DNA from: a bacterium UBA6115
GTDB taxonomy: Bacteria > Bacillota_A > Clostridia > Christensenellales > Aristaeellaceae
Direction of reading: 5' to 3'
DNA length: 10,621 nucleotides
Assembly (NCBI GenBank): GCA_002428405.1
Contig: DIWD01000029.1
Location: 1 to 10,621 of the forward strand
A program made the position numbers and the translations under genes. Positions 1 to 7,920 of the stretch are shown here, in pieces (position 1 is the first letter of the stretch; each line of letters starts with the position of its first letter). A model generated the notes under the pieces. That model ran no database searches. It saw nothing but the letters and a program-made list of their open reading frames with translations, and was not told where the DNA came from.

Positions 1-897
1 CTGCCAGGAGATGTTGCTGGCCCTGAGTTTGCGCGAAAAGAGCACAGCTTCCAGGATCCTGCGGGCCCGCAGGGTATTTTCATTGTCTGGGTTCCCTCTG
101 TCAATGCTCTTCAGCGCCGCGTTCTCCGCATAATCCAGCAGGAGGTCCGCGCTGTCACGGACGTCTTTGAGCAGGGCGGACGCGGCAGGGAAACCCCGGA
201 TGTCCCGGATGGAGAAGATACTGCCGTCGGCGGCATTCCTGACCGTCCAGAACATTTCATCCTCCCTGATTTGCAGGGCCTTTCCGGGGCTGCCCCCGCA
301 GAGGGCGGAGAGGTCTTGCGCCTCCTGTTCCGGGATCCCGCGGCTTATCAGTAATTCTTCCACCATATCAGGCGGCCACAGCGGCAGGCGCACCTGGCGG
401 CACCGGGAGCGGATGGTCGGCAGCACCGCTTTTTCCTGGATGGCGGTCAGAATGAAGCAGGTGGACTCGTCGGGTTCCTCCACTGCCTTGAGCAGCGCGT
501 TCTGCGCGGCGGGGGTGAAGGTATCCATCAGTTCCATCCTCACCACTCGGATCCCCCTGGAAAAGGGATAGCTGGAGAGGGAGGAGATCAGCTCGCGTGC
601 CTGCTCCACCTTGACAGTCCTGCTGCCGGGAAGCGCTTTGAGGGTGATGAGGTTAGTATGGGAACCGCTTTTGACGCCGCGGCAGCCGGGGCACACTCCG
701 CAGGGCTTCTCCTTTGCTTCACAGAGCAGGGCCATCGTGAGGAGGAGTGACAGGGTCGCCTTGCCGACACCAAATGGCCCGGTCAGCATCAGCGCGTGCG
801 GGGCATGTCCCTGGGCATATTCGCTTATCAGGCTATATAGGGGGCCTGAGAGACGCTGGAATACCCCGATCCGGCCGGCGACAAACGGGTCAGCCAT
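1..897 (-). CDS. holB: DNA polymerase III delta' subunit (clamp loader), C-terminus cut by window edge
   Basis: The reading frame is open from the ATG at 897 to the left edge, giving 299 residues without a stop; family members are usually about 320-330 aa, so only a short tail is missing. Visible motifs are a P-loop (GPFGVGKAT, residues 40-48), a cysteine cluster typical of clamp-loader zinc modules (C59, C66, C69, C72), the segment AQNALLKAVEEP, and the SRC motif (S164-R165-C166) that senses ATP in the neighbouring subunit. In this family delta' is part of the AAA+ complex that loads the beta sliding clamp at the replication fork. The gene follows darA after 16 bp, as in the yaaQ-yaaR-holB cluster of other Firmicutes. 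No good Shine-Dalgarno sequence precedes the ATG (TTTGCCGGCCGAA), so translation may be coupled to darA. DnaX is the main alternative for a P-loop plus SRC protein, but the neighbourhood and the AQNALLK segment favour delta'. Confidence 0.93.
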   Translation of the reverse strand, partial: MADPFVAGRIGVFQRLSGPLYSLISEYAQGHAPHALMLTGPFGVGKATLSLLLTMALLCEAKEKPCGVCPGCRGVKSGSHTNLITLKALPGSRTVKVEQARELISSLSSYPFSRGIRVVRMELMDTFTPAAQNALLKAVEEPDESTCFILTAIQEKAVLPTIRSRCRQVRLPLWPPDMVEELLISRGIPEQEAQDLSALCGGSPGKALQIREDEMFWTVRNAADGSIFSIRDIRGFPAASALLKDVRDSADLLLDYAENAALKSIDRGNPDNENTLRARRILEAVLFSRKLRASNISWQ

Positions 898-913
898 TTC
901 GGCCGGCAAAGAT

Positions 914-1243
914 TTAGATTTTGAGGAATTGGTCAACGCTGAGCACAAAGACCGTGGCGCCGCCGACAGTCACCTCAATGGGATAGGGAGCGTACATGCC
1001 GGTCGCGCCGCCCATGGTAATGGGCGATGTGGCGATCTGCTTGCGGCTCTTGCATACTTTTTCGATGATGCCCATGCAGGCGTCATACCGGTCATCCTCC
1101 ACGCCCACCAGCAGGGTGGTGTTGCCCGCGCGCAGGAAACCGCCGGTTGTCGCCAGCTTCGTGACCCCAAACCCTTCCTCCATCAGTTCGCTGACAAGGT
1201 GGGCCGCGTCCTCATCCTGTACAATGGCAATAATCAGTTTCAT
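914..1243 (-). CDS. darA: Cyclic-di-AMP receptor, PII-like (DarA/PstA family)
   Basis: This 109-aa protein matches the DarA/PstA (YaaQ, DUF970) family over its full length. It begins MKLIIAIVQDED, carries the family signature LATTGGFLRAGNTTLL (residues 30-45) followed by VGVEDD, and ends with GGATVFVLSVDQF. In characterised homologues this PII-like fold forms a trimer that binds cyclic di-AMP between subunits, and the TTGGF and GNTT segments line the pocket. Both look intact here. The downstream partner is not established in general. The start is secure: a strong AAGGAGG lies 7 bases before the ATG. A TTGAAT-17-TATAAT promoter sits about 50 bp upstream, and a 5-bp stem with a 4-base loop (1268-1281) lies in the leader just before the ribosome binding site. 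The gene directly precedes holB, its usual neighbour, but tmk, often found upstream, is absent. Confidence 0.95.
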   Translation of the reverse strand: MKLIIAIVQDEDAAHLVSELMEEGFGVTKLATTGGFLRAGNTTLLVGVEDDRYDACMGIIEKVCKSRKQIATSPITMGGATGMYAPYPIEVTVGGATVFVLSVDQFLKI

Positions 1244-1293
1244 CGGCTGGCCTCCTTTTCATATCGGAGCGGTTCTCCGCTTTTGGCATGTTC

Positions 1294-1322
1294 ATTATAC
1301 AGAATGTGGCCGGGCAATTCAA
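1294..1322 (-). promoter_or_regulatory. Sigma-A promoter for darA-holB
   Basis: Read on the minus strand, TTGAAT (1322-1317) is followed by exactly 17 bp and a perfect TATAAT (1299-1294). Transcription would start near 1287 and give a leader of about 44 nt before the darA ATG. The match and spacing make this the best promoter in the window. Confidence 0.85.
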
Positions 1323-1339
1323 GCATGCTCGATTGCTTG
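1320..1339. promoter_or_regulatory. Dyad sequences between divergent promoters (possible operator)
   Basis: Two overlapping dyads lie between the darA and plsX -35 boxes. One is the perfect 8-bp palindrome AGCATGCT (1322-1329). The other is an inverted repeat CAAGCA (1320-1325) and TGCTTG (1334-1339) with an 8-bp spacer that covers part of both -35 boxes. A regulator bound here could act on both transcripts. It does not resemble the FapR operator expected for plsX in some Firmicutes. The function is inferred, and short dyads can arise by chance. Confidence 0.3.
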
Positions 1340-1361
1340 TAAATAAGCCTGATGATATGGT
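1333..1361 (+). promoter_or_regulatory. Probable sigma-A promoter for the plsX operon
   Basis: TTGCTT (1333-1338) is followed after 17 bp by TATGGT (1356-1361), preceded by TGA, which makes an extended -10 element. The boxes are weaker than those for darA, but the spacing is ideal and the position fits, giving a leader of about 40 nt. Only 10 bp separate this -35 box from that of the opposing darA promoter. Confidence 0.55.
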
Positions 1362-1409
1362 ACTATTCAGTGTGTTCCAATGGAATGCTGCTTCGGGAAA
1401 GGGATGCGT

Positions 1410-2411
1410 ATGATCAGGATCGTACTTGATGCGATGGGCGGCGATTATGCGCCCGAAGCGGCCTGCAGAGGCGCGGTCCTTGCGCTGCGCGCGGACCCGG
1501 AACTGCACATCTTTTTAGCAGGCGCCAGGGAGAGCATAACGCCTTTCATCGCCGGGGATGAGGATGTCAGGGATCGCCTGGGCATCATCGACGCGCCGGA
1601 GACCATCTCCAACAACGAGTCCCCCGCGATGGCCGTAAGGCAGAAAAAAAACAGCGCGGTGGTCCGGGGAATGCTCATGCTGCGCGAGGGGGAAGCGGAC
1701 GGCTTTGTGACCGCCGGGTCGACCGGCGCGGTGCTGGTGGGCGGCATGCTCCGCCTGGGGCGGATACCGGGCATTGAGCGCCCCGCGCTAGCCCCCCTGA
1801 TGCCTGGCAGGGACGGCCTGTTCCTGCTGATCGACGCGGGGGCGAATGTGGACTGCAAGCCGGAATACCTGGCGCAGTTTGCCCTGATGGGCGACGCCTA
1901 TATGCGCAAGGCCGCGGGACTTGAAAAGCCGCGCGTGGGCCTGCTCAACAACGGCGCGGAGGAGGAGAAGGGGAGCCTGCTCTATGCCGCGGCGCACCAG
2001 CTGCTCAAGAAGGAAGCTGTCCACTTTATCGGCAACGTGGAAGGGCGGTATGTCCCCGCCGGGCAGGCGGACGTGATCGTGTGCGACGGGTTTGACGGCA
2101 ACATCATTCTCAAGTACACTGAGGGCGTCGCCGAAACCCTGCTGGGGATCATCAAACGCGAGCTTTTGGCCGACACCCGCAGCAAGCTGGGAGCGCTTCT
2201 GGCCAAGCCCGCCTTCCGGCGTGTCAGGAAGATGATGGATTACACGGAAATCGGCGGAGCGCCGCTGCTGGGCGTCCTGGGCGCGGTGGTCAAGGCGCAC
2301 GGATCCAGCAACGCCAAGGCGGTGCAAGGCGCGCTGCGCCAGGCCGTCCTGATGGTCAGAAGCGGCGTTGCCGGGGCGATTGAGGAAAGCATAGGGAAAC
2401 AGTCTGTCTGA
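1410..2411 (+). CDS. plsX: Phosphate acyltransferase PlsX
   Basis: PlsX converts acyl-ACP and phosphate to acyl-phosphate, the acyl donor used by PlsY in the first step of phospholipid synthesis; it is a peripheral membrane enzyme. The 333-aa product has the family motifs in order: DAMGGD near the N-terminus, TAGSTGA (usually SAGNTGA), LIDAGAN, GLLNNGAEEEKG, GNVEGR, VCDGFDGN, and DYTEIGGAPLLG followed by AHGSS near the C-terminus. The length is normal. I chose the ATG at 1410 because the protein then begins MIRIVLDAMGGD as in homologues, with a purine-rich AAAGGG about 6 bases upstream. The ATG at 1404 would add two residues. The ATG at 1380 lacks a ribosome binding site and adds ten unconserved residues. 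The gene opens a five-gene run and is followed after 15 bp by acpP, whose product carries its substrate. fapR and rpmF, common upstream neighbours, are not present. Confidence 0.96.
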   Translation: MIRIVLDAMGGDYAPEAACRGAVLALRADPELHIFLAGARESITPFIAGDEDVRDRLGIIDAPETISNNESPAMAVRQKKNSAVVRGMLMLREGEADGFVTAGSTGAVLVGGMLRLGRIPGIERPALAPLMPGRDGLFLLIDAGANVDCKPEYLAQFALMGDAYMRKAAGLEKPRVGLLNNGAEEEKGSLLYAAAHQLLKKEAVHFIGNVEGRYVPAGQADVIVCDGFDGNIILKYTEGVAETLLGIIKRELLADTRSKLGALLAKPAFRRVRKMMDYTEIGGAPLLGVLGAVVKAHGSSNAKAVQGALRQAVLMVRSGVAGAIEESIGKQSV

Positions 2412-2426
2412 CAAAGGAGAGAGAAC

Positions 2427-2657
2427 ATGGTTTTTGAAACTGTCGTAAAACTGATCGCGAACCAGCTGAAGGTCGACCCCTCCAAGGTCACGCGTGAAGC
2501 GAGGCTGGTGGAAGACCTGGGCGCGGACAGCGCGAACGTGATGGTGCTGATCATGGACCTGGAGGACCAGTTCAACCTGCAGGTGGAGGACAGCGCGATC
2601 ACAACGCTGAAGACCGCGGGCGACGTCGCGGACTATATCCAGGCCCGCAAAGAGTGA
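2427..2657 (+). CDS. acpP: Acyl carrier protein
   Basis: This 76-aa acidic helical protein is an acyl carrier protein of the fatty acid synthesis type, with a phosphopantetheine attachment serine at residue 35 in the segment LVEDLGADSANVMVLIMDLED. The usual motif is DSL; here it reads DSA, so the hydrophobic residue after the modified serine is alanine. The rest (LEDQF, then LKTAGDVADYI at the end) is typical, and the length matches the family. A good AAAGGAGA precedes the ATG. It lies between plsX and rnc, the standard Firmicutes position. The DSA change, in a helix that contacts the phosphopantetheinyl transferase, may be a lineage variant or a sign of a specialised carrier protein; the genomic position argues for the housekeeping ACP. 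Confidence 0.95.
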   Translation: MVFETVVKLIANQLKVDPSKVTREARLVEDLGADSANVMVLIMDLEDQFNLQVEDSAITTLKTAGDVADYIQARKE

Positions 2658-2672
2658 AAAGGGAAGATCCGG

Positions 2673-2704
2673 GGCTGCTGCACAAGAGAGCAGCAGCCAT
2701 TTTT
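2673..2704 (+). terminator. Terminator-like hairpin between acpP and rnc (possible attenuator)
   Basis: GGCTGCTGC (2673-2681) and GCAGCAGCC (2690-2698) form a perfect 9-bp GC-rich stem with an 8-base loop, followed directly by ATTTTT. This has the shape of an intrinsic terminator, yet the same operon continues into rnc with no new promoter that I can see. Partial termination would lower rnc-smc-ftsY relative to plsX-acpP. It could instead protect or process the upstream mRNA. The stem is short for a classical RNase III site. Confidence 0.65.
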
Positions 2705-2722
2705 CATGCGGAGGGGGATGGA

Positions 2723-3388
2723 ATGCAGGAACTGCAGGCCGCCCTGGGCCATCCGTTTGCTGACCTTTCCCTGCTCACCCGCGCATTGACGCATTCCTCT
2801 CTGGCTGGACAGGCGAACAACCAGCGGCTGGAGTTCCTTGGCGACGCCGTGCTGCAGCTGTGCGTGAGCGAACTGCTGTATGCGCTGGGCAGCGACACGG
2901 AAGGCAGGCTGACATTCAAACGCCAGCGGCTGGTCTGTGAGGAGGCGCTGGCAGGCGTCGCGCGGGGCATCGGCCTTGGCGGACACCTTATTTTGTCCGA
3001 AGGCCTGCATATGCAGGGCGGTGAAAAACAGGATTCTGTTCTCGCCGACGCGATGGAGGCGGTTTTGGCGGCAGTATACCTTGACGGCGGGCTTGACGCC
3101 GCGCGCGAACTGGTAAAGCGGTCATGGAAAGGGAGAATCGTCAGCGCGGACGCGAAGCTTGATCCCAAAAGCGCGCTGCAGGCATGGGCGGCGGGAAAGG
3201 GTTTTGCGGAACCGGAGTACCGGCTGATCCTGGAGGATGGACCGCCGCACAGGCGCCTGTTTACTGTCGAAGTATTTCTCAATGGCAGGGAACTATCCCG
3301 CGGAACAGGGAAGACCAAGAAAGCGGCGCAGCAGGAAGCGGCGCAGGCTGCCATGGATCATCTTGAGGAGGCGCAGGGGGAGGGATGA
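2723..3388 (+). CDS. rnc: Ribonuclease III
   Basis: RNase III cuts double-stranded RNA in rRNA maturation and mRNA turnover. The 221-aa product has the nuclease domain first, with the signature QRLEFLGDAVL (E37 and D41 are metal ligands), E60 in the TEG segment, and D109 and E112 in LADAMEAVLAAVYLDGG. A double-stranded RNA-binding domain follows from about residue 150, with the GTGKTKKAAQQEAA helix. The first glutamate of the usual NERLEF is glutamine (Q34); this position is not a core metal ligand. I chose the ATG at 2723 because GGAGGGGG lies just upstream and the protein then starts at the conserved first helix. The longer reading from a GTG at 2654, overlapping the acpP stop, has no ribosome binding site and would translate through the terminator-like hairpin. 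The stop overlaps the smc start in ATGA. Confidence 0.95.
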   Translation: MQELQAALGHPFADLSLLTRALTHSSLAGQANNQRLEFLGDAVLQLCVSELLYALGSDTEGRLTFKRQRLVCEEALAGVARGIGLGGHLILSEGLHMQGGEKQDSVLADAMEAVLAAVYLDGGLDAARELVKRSWKGRIVSADAKLDPKSALQAWAAGKGFAEPEYRLILEDGPPHRRLFTVEVFLNGRELSRGTGKTKKAAQQEAAQAAMDHLEEAQGEG

Positions 3389-6300
3389 AGCTTTCCAGGG
3401 TTGAAATCTATGGCTTCAAGTCCTTCCCGCAGCGAACCGAAATCCGCTTCGGCGGGGGGATCACCGGCATTGTCGGCCCCAACGGCTCCGGCAAAAGCAA
3501 CATCGCCGACGCTGTCCGCTGGGTGATGGGGGAGCAAAGCGCCCGTGCGCTTCGCGGCGCGAAGATGGAGGACGTCATCTTTTCGGGCACGCAGAAGCGG
3601 AGGCTGATGCCCTACTGTGAGGTCAGCCTGATTTTTGACAATGAAGACAGGAGCCTGAAGGACCCGCACAGCGAGGTCATGGTGACACGACGCGCCTACC
3701 GCACCGGCGAAGGCGAATATTATCTGAATCAGAAGAGCTGCAGGCTCAGGGACATCGTCGACCTCTTCAATGACACCGGCATCGGCCGGGAAGGCTATTC
3801 CATCATCGGGCAGGGGCACATTGATGTCATCCTCTCCGGCCGCGGGGAGGAACGACGGGCCGCTTTTGAGGAAGCGGCAGGCATCATCGGCTACCGTTCC
3901 CGCAAGGAAGAGGCGGAGCGCAAGCTTGAGCGCACGGTGGAAAACCTGAGCCGGGCGGGGGACCTGCTGGAGGAGCTTGGCGGCAGACTGGGACCGCTGA
4001 AAGAACAGAGCGAAGCGGCAAGGGAGTACCTTGCCCTGTCCGGCAGGCTGAAAATGCTGGACACCAACATCTTTCTGGCGCGCCGACAGAAATTGGGCAA
4101 GCGCATTGAAGCGCTCACTGAAAACAATAAAGCCATCGCGGGCCTGATTGCCGGATATGATGCGCAGATCGCGCGATGCCAGGGGGACAGAAGGGACGCG
4201 GAGGAAGCGCTCAAGCAGGCTGACTGCGGAAACGACAGGGCCAAGGAAGAGCTGCAGATCAGGGAATCCAGGCTGAGTGAGCACCTGATCCATTTGGAGC
4301 GCGCTGGCCAGGCGCTGAAAAACGCGCAGGATGAGGCGCAGCGCAACGGAGAAACCCTGGTAAGTATCCGGAATGAGGCCGCGGTTCTGCGGGAGATGCT
4401 GGAAAACTCTTCCCGCGGGGGCCATGAGAGCGGCAGTCTTTTGGCCCGCGCGGATGAACAGCTAAGAGTGCTTGAGCAAGAGGCGGCGCGGGCGCAGGCT
4501 GCCCGGGATGAGCGCGAGGAAGCGCTGGAAACGCACCGCGCCAGGATGCTCAGCATCCTGAACAGCCGCAGCAGCATGCGGGAACAGCGGGCACGCCAAC
4601 AGGTGATGCTCGCCCAGGCTCAAGCCAGGTATCAGGAGGTTGGGGAGAGCCTGAACGAGGCGGAAACAGCCGTGCAAAGAGCTGAAAAACATCAGGAAGA
4701 AGCCCTGTTGAGCCTGAAGAACGCCATCGCCGGCCATCAGGTGCTCAGGGAGGAACTCAAGGCGCTGGAAGAGGCGCTTGAGGAAGCGCGAAACCAGTCC
4801 AATAGGGCCCGGGATGAATACAGCAAAGCTTTCTCAGCCCTGCAGCAGGGAAAAGCCCGATTGATGACGATGAAAGAAATGTCCGGGGCAAACGAGGGAT
4901 ACCAGCAATCTGTCCGCCAGGCGCTACTCTATGCCAAGGGCAACCCGCATGTGCATGGCGCGGTCGCCCGTCTGATACAAGTGCCGGAGGAACTGGAAAC
5001 AGCGGTCGAGATGGTGCTTGGAAGCGCGCTGCAGCACATCGTGACACAGGATGAGGAAACCGCAAAGGAATTGATCGATTTCCTCAGGGAAAAACGGTTT
5101 GGACGCGCCACATTTTTACCCGTCACAGCGGTTTCGCCCCGCACATTAAGCCCCAGAGAAAGGGAAGCGCTGTCATTGCCAGGCTGTCTGGGCGTCGCCA
5201 GTGAACGGGTCACGTTCGCGCCGGAGCATCAAAATTTGGTTCAGTCCCTCCTGGGCCGCACTGTCATCGCCAGAGATCTGGACAGCGCGATTGCCATTTC
5301 CAGAGCTGGGAGGCAGGCCTACAATGTCGTGACGCTGCAGGGAGACGTGATGCGTTCCGGCGGCGCGATGACCGGCGGCTCCGCCGCGAACCGGACCGTC
5401 AGCCTGCTTGGCCGGGAGCGGGAAATCAAGGATCTGGCTGAAAGCCTTGACGCGGCCGCGCAGCAGCTTGATACGCTGAATGCCAGGGAAAAAGATGCCG
5501 GGGAGAGGGCCAGCCTTCTTGAAAAGCGGACACGCGAGGCAATGGAGCGCGTGCAGGATGATGAAATCGGCATTGCCCGCGAGGAAGAACAGGTTAAGAA
5601 GGCCGATGAGCAACTGGAAAAAGCCCGCAGGGACCTTTCCCGGACTCAGGCCGCGAAAGACCAGCTTGCCGGCATGGTGAGCGAATTGGAATCAGACCTG
5701 GCGCAGGCGGAGCAGGATCATCTGGAGGCCGACAGCGACCGGGAAAAACTGGAAGAAGAGGACGAAACACTCCGCGGCGCTTTCACCTCGGCCAGGGACA
5801 TGGCCGAGGCCGCGCAGGAGAAACTGGCGGCACAGCGTGAAGCGAGATCGCAGTTGGCCCATGAGATGGATCTGATCAATCGTGATAAGACCCGCTTTGA
5901 GCGGGAGCTCCTGGCGCTGAAGGGCAAAGAGGAAAAGCTGGAGCACGCGATATCAGGCAATGGCATGAAAATCATTGCTCAGCAAGCGCAGCTTAAGGAT
6001 ATGGAAAAAGAAGCGGCAGCATTGGAAACGCTGTCGGCACAGTCCAGAGAAGAAGCCCGGCAGGCAGAAATGGCGCGGCGGGATTTGGCCGCGAGGCAGA
6101 AAGCACTGATGGACGAGGCGGAGGCAGCGCACCTGTGCCGCAGTGAGGACAGCCAGAAACTTCATATAAGTGAAATGGGGATCACCAGGCTTGAGGATGA
6201 GTTGAAGGCGATGGCCGCGCAGCTGTGGAACAGCCATGAGCTGAGCTTCGCGATGGCGCAGGAGCTGCGCTTCCCGGACGTGTTCAGCCTGCCCGCGGGG

Positions 6301-6945
6301 GAGCGGGAGGCGGAGGAGATCAGGGGCCGGATCCGGGAAATGGGCGCGATCAATATCCACGCGCTGGAAGATTACACCGCTACCAAGGCGCGCTATGACG
6401 ATCTGAATGCCCAGAAAGAGGACGCCGAAAAAGCGCGGGAGGATCTGGGCTCGCTGATCAAGCGCCTGCAGGGGCAGATGGAAAGACAGTTCATCCGGGA
6501 ACTGGCAAAGCTGAACGAGTTTTTTGCGGAGACCTTCCGCAGGCTTTTCTCCGGCGGGCAGGCCAGCCTGAGCCTCAGCGACCCGTCAAGGCCGCTGGAT
6601 TGCGATATCCAGATCAAGGCACAGCCGCCCGGGAAAAAGCTGCAGCTGCTCTCCCTGCTCTCCGGCGGCGAGCGCGCGCTCACAGCGATCGCCATCCTGT
6701 TCGCGATGCTCAGGCTCAAGCCCACGCCTTTCTGCATCCTGGATGAGATCGAGGCGGCGCTGGATGACGCGAACATCACTTCCTTTGCCGAGTTCCTATC
6801 GGAATATGCCAGGGACACGCAATTCATCGTCATCACCCACCGCAAGGGCACGATGGAGCGATGCGACACCCTCTATGGCGTCGCGATGAGGGAGAAGGGC
6901 GTGAGCGACATGATTTCAGTCAACCTGAAGGAATATACCGCTTAA
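3385..6945 (+). CDS. smc: Chromosome segregation ATPase SMC
   Basis: This 1186-aa protein is a full-length bacterial SMC, the ATPase core of the SMC-ScpAB condensin that compacts and separates chromosomes. The N-terminal head has a Walker A motif GPNGSGKS (31-38, K37) and a Q-loop glutamine at 143 (IIGQG). A long coiled coil, rich in E, A, R, Q and L, runs from about 165 to 495. The hinge spans about 505-665 and ends in SGGAMTGGSA. The returning coil leads to the C-terminal head, with the ABC signature LSGGERA (S1093-G1094-G1095), Walker B CILDEIEAALDD (D1120, E1121) and the switch histidine in VITHRKGTME. No key residue is missing. Translation is probably coupled to rnc through the ATGA overlap. 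scpA and scpB are not in this window. The rnc-smc-ftsY order is standard for Firmicutes. Confidence 0.98.
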   Translation: MKLSRVEIYGFKSFPQRTEIRFGGGITGIVGPNGSGKSNIADAVRWVMGEQSARALRGAKMEDVIFSGTQKRRLMPYCEVSLIFDNEDRSLKDPHSEVMVTRRAYRTGEGEYYLNQKSCRLRDIVDLFNDTGIGREGYSIIGQGHIDVILSGRGEERRAAFEEAAGIIGYRSRKEEAERKLERTVENLSRAGDLLEELGGRLGPLKEQSEAAREYLALSGRLKMLDTNIFLARRQKLGKRIEALTENNKAIAGLIAGYDAQIARCQGDRRDAEEALKQADCGNDRAKEELQIRESRLSEHLIHLERAGQALKNAQDEAQRNGETLVSIRNEAAVLREMLENSSRGGHESGSLLARADEQLRVLEQEAARAQAARDEREEALETHRARMLSILNSRSSMREQRARQQVMLAQAQARYQEVGESLNEAETAVQRAEKHQEEALLSLKNAIAGHQVLREELKALEEALEEARNQSNRARDEYSKAFSALQQGKARLMTMKEMSGANEGYQQSVRQALLYAKGNPHVHGAVARLIQVPEELETAVEMVLGSALQHIVTQDEETAKELIDFLREKRFGRATFLPVTAVSPRTLSPREREALSLPGCLGVASERVTFAPEHQNLVQSLLGRTVIARDLDSAIAISRAGRQAYNVVTLQGDVMRSGGAMTGGSAANRTVSLLGREREIKDLAESLDAAAQQLDTLNAREKDAGERASLLEKRTREAMERVQDDEIGIAREEEQVKKADEQLEKARRDLSRTQAAKDQLAGMVSELESDLAQAEQDHLEADSDREKLEEEDETLRGAFTSARDMAEAAQEKLAAQREARSQLAHEMDLINRDKTRFERELLALKGKEEKLEHAISGNGMKIIAQQAQLKDMEKEAAALETLSAQSREEARQAEMARRDLAARQKALMDEAEAAHLCRSEDSQKLHISEMGITRLEDELKAMAAQLWNSHELSFAMAQELRFPDVFSLPAGEREAEEIRGRIREMGAINIHALEDYTATKARYDDLNAQKEDAEKAREDLGSLIKRLQGQMERQFIRELAKLNEFFAETFRRLFSGGQASLSLSDPSRPLDCDIQIKAQPPGKKLQLLSLLSGGERALTAIAILFAMLRLKPTPFCILDEIEAALDDANITSFAEFLSEYARDTQFIVITHRKGTMERCDTLYGVAMREKGVSDMISVNLKEYTA

Positions 6946-6956
6946 AGGAGGAGGGC

Positions 6957-7856
6957 ATGGCAGGGTTTTTCGCGAGGCTGAAGCAGGGGCTCAGCCAGAC
7001 CAGGGGCGGGCTCAGCCAGCGCATTGACGAGCTGGCCCGGCATACCCAAACGATAGACGAGGCATTTTACGAGGAGCTGACCGACATCCTGCTCCTCTCT
7101 GACGCCGGGGTCGCGACAACAGATGAGATCATCCTCCAGCTGCGCGAGGGGGTGCGGAGGGAAAAGATCCGGGACGCGCAGGCAGCCAAAGCGATGCTGA
7201 AAGCCATCATGATAGAGGAAATGAACATCCCGCGCCCGCCGCTGAAGTGGCCGATGGTGATGCTGGTCGTCGGCGTCAACGGCGTCGGCAAGACCACCAC
7301 GGTGGGCAAGCTGGCCCTGCGTTTTAAGGAAGTCGGGCGCAGCGTGATGCTGGCCGCGGCGGATACATTCCGTGCCGCCGCGGATGAGCAGCTGCAGATA
7401 TGGGCACAGCGCGCGGATGTGCTTCTGATCCACCAGCAGCAGGGAGCGGACCCTGCCGCCGTGGTTTTTGACGCCATCCAGTCAGCCAAGTCCAAGGGCA
7501 CCGACCTATTGATCGTGGACACCGCCGGACGGCTTCACAATAAAAAGAACCTGATGGACGAGCTGGGCAAGATCCGGCGTGTCATCGCGCGGGAATACCC
7601 AGAAGCCGAGGTGCGCTCGATGCTGGTGCTGGACGCCACCACCGGGCAGAACGGATTGAACCAGGCGAAGATGTTCAAGGAAGTCGCGGACATATCCGGC
7701 ATCATCCTCACCAAGCTGGATGGCACCGCCAAGGGCGGCATCGCGCTGGCCATCCGGCGCGAGGTCGGCGTTCCGGTTTGGTACATCGGTGTGGGCGAGG
7801 GCATCGACGACCTGCAGCCCTTTGACGCCAGGGAGTTTGTGGAAGCGCTGTTTTAA
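6957..7856 (+). CDS. ftsY: Signal recognition particle receptor FtsY
   Basis: FtsY is the membrane-associated GTPase that receives ribosome-nascent-chain-SRP complexes for co-translational membrane insertion. The 299-aa product has only a very short lead-in before the N domain (helical, about residues 1-85), so the acidic A domain of proteobacterial FtsY is missing, as is usual in Firmicutes. The G domain shows [10 protein letters not shown] (106-115), [16 protein letters not shown] (188-192), the [10 protein letters not shown] segment from T252, and the C-terminal [15 protein letters not shown]. FtsY rather than Ffh, because there is no methionine-rich M domain and the [10 protein letters not shown] form is typical of FtsY. 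The start at 6957 follows AAAGGAGGAGG by a few bases. An in-frame ATG 96 bases earlier lies inside smc and is not conserved. ffh and ylxM, common next genes, do not follow; a terminator does. Confidence 0.97.
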   Translation: MAGFFARLKQGLSQTRGGLSQRIDELARHTQTIDEAFYEELTDILLLSDAGVATTDEIILQLREGVRREKIRDAQAAKAMLKAIMIEEMNIPRPPLKWPMVMLVVGVNGVGKTTTVGKLALRFKEVGRSVMLAAADTFRAAADEQLQIWAQRADVLLIHQQQGADPAAVVFDAIQSAKSKGTDLLIVDTAGRLHNKKNLMDELGKIRRVIAREYPEAEVRSMLVLDATTGQNGLNQAKMFKEVADISGIILTKLDGTAKGGIALAIRREVGVPVWYIGVGEGIDDLQPFDAREFVEALF

Positions 7857-7876
7857 TCTTTTGAAGTGATATAGAA

Positions 7877-7908
7877 AAACCGCCGGTCCATTCCGGCGGT
7901 TTACATTT
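7877..7908. terminator. Bidirectional intrinsic terminator
   Basis: AAACCGCCGG (7877-7886) and CCGGCGGTTT (7893-7902) form a 10-bp stem with a 6-base loop, midway between the ftsY stop and the stop of the convergent lipoprotein gene. On the minus strand it is followed by a run of five T; on the plus strand the T-run is broken (TTTACATTTG). It should end both transcripts, and works best on paper for the minus strand. Confidence 0.9.
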
Positions 7909-7920
7909 GTATTCCAGGGA

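Noticed and set aside
611..1342. A 243-codon plus-strand open frame across holB and darA
   Set aside because: It is antisense to two genes with clear family matches and runs through the divergent promoter region.
1356..1372. TACTA as half of a FapR operator before plsX
   Set aside because: Only one half-site is seen; the opposite arm is missing, and fapR is not adjacent.
2654..2722. GTG start for rnc overlapping the acpP stop
   Set aside because: The four-base overlap looks attractive, but there is no ribosome binding site, the extra 23 residues are not family-like, and they would be read through the terminator-like hairpin. The ATG at 2723 has a strong GGAGGGGG.
3358..4425. A 355-codon minus-strand open frame opposite smc
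   Set aside because: It shows no family motif and mirrors the well-conserved smc head and coiled coil.
6861..6956. ATG at 6861 as an extended ftsY start
   Set aside because: It lies within smc in another frame, and the extra 32 residues are unlike FtsY. The ATG at 6957 has a near-perfect ribosome binding site.
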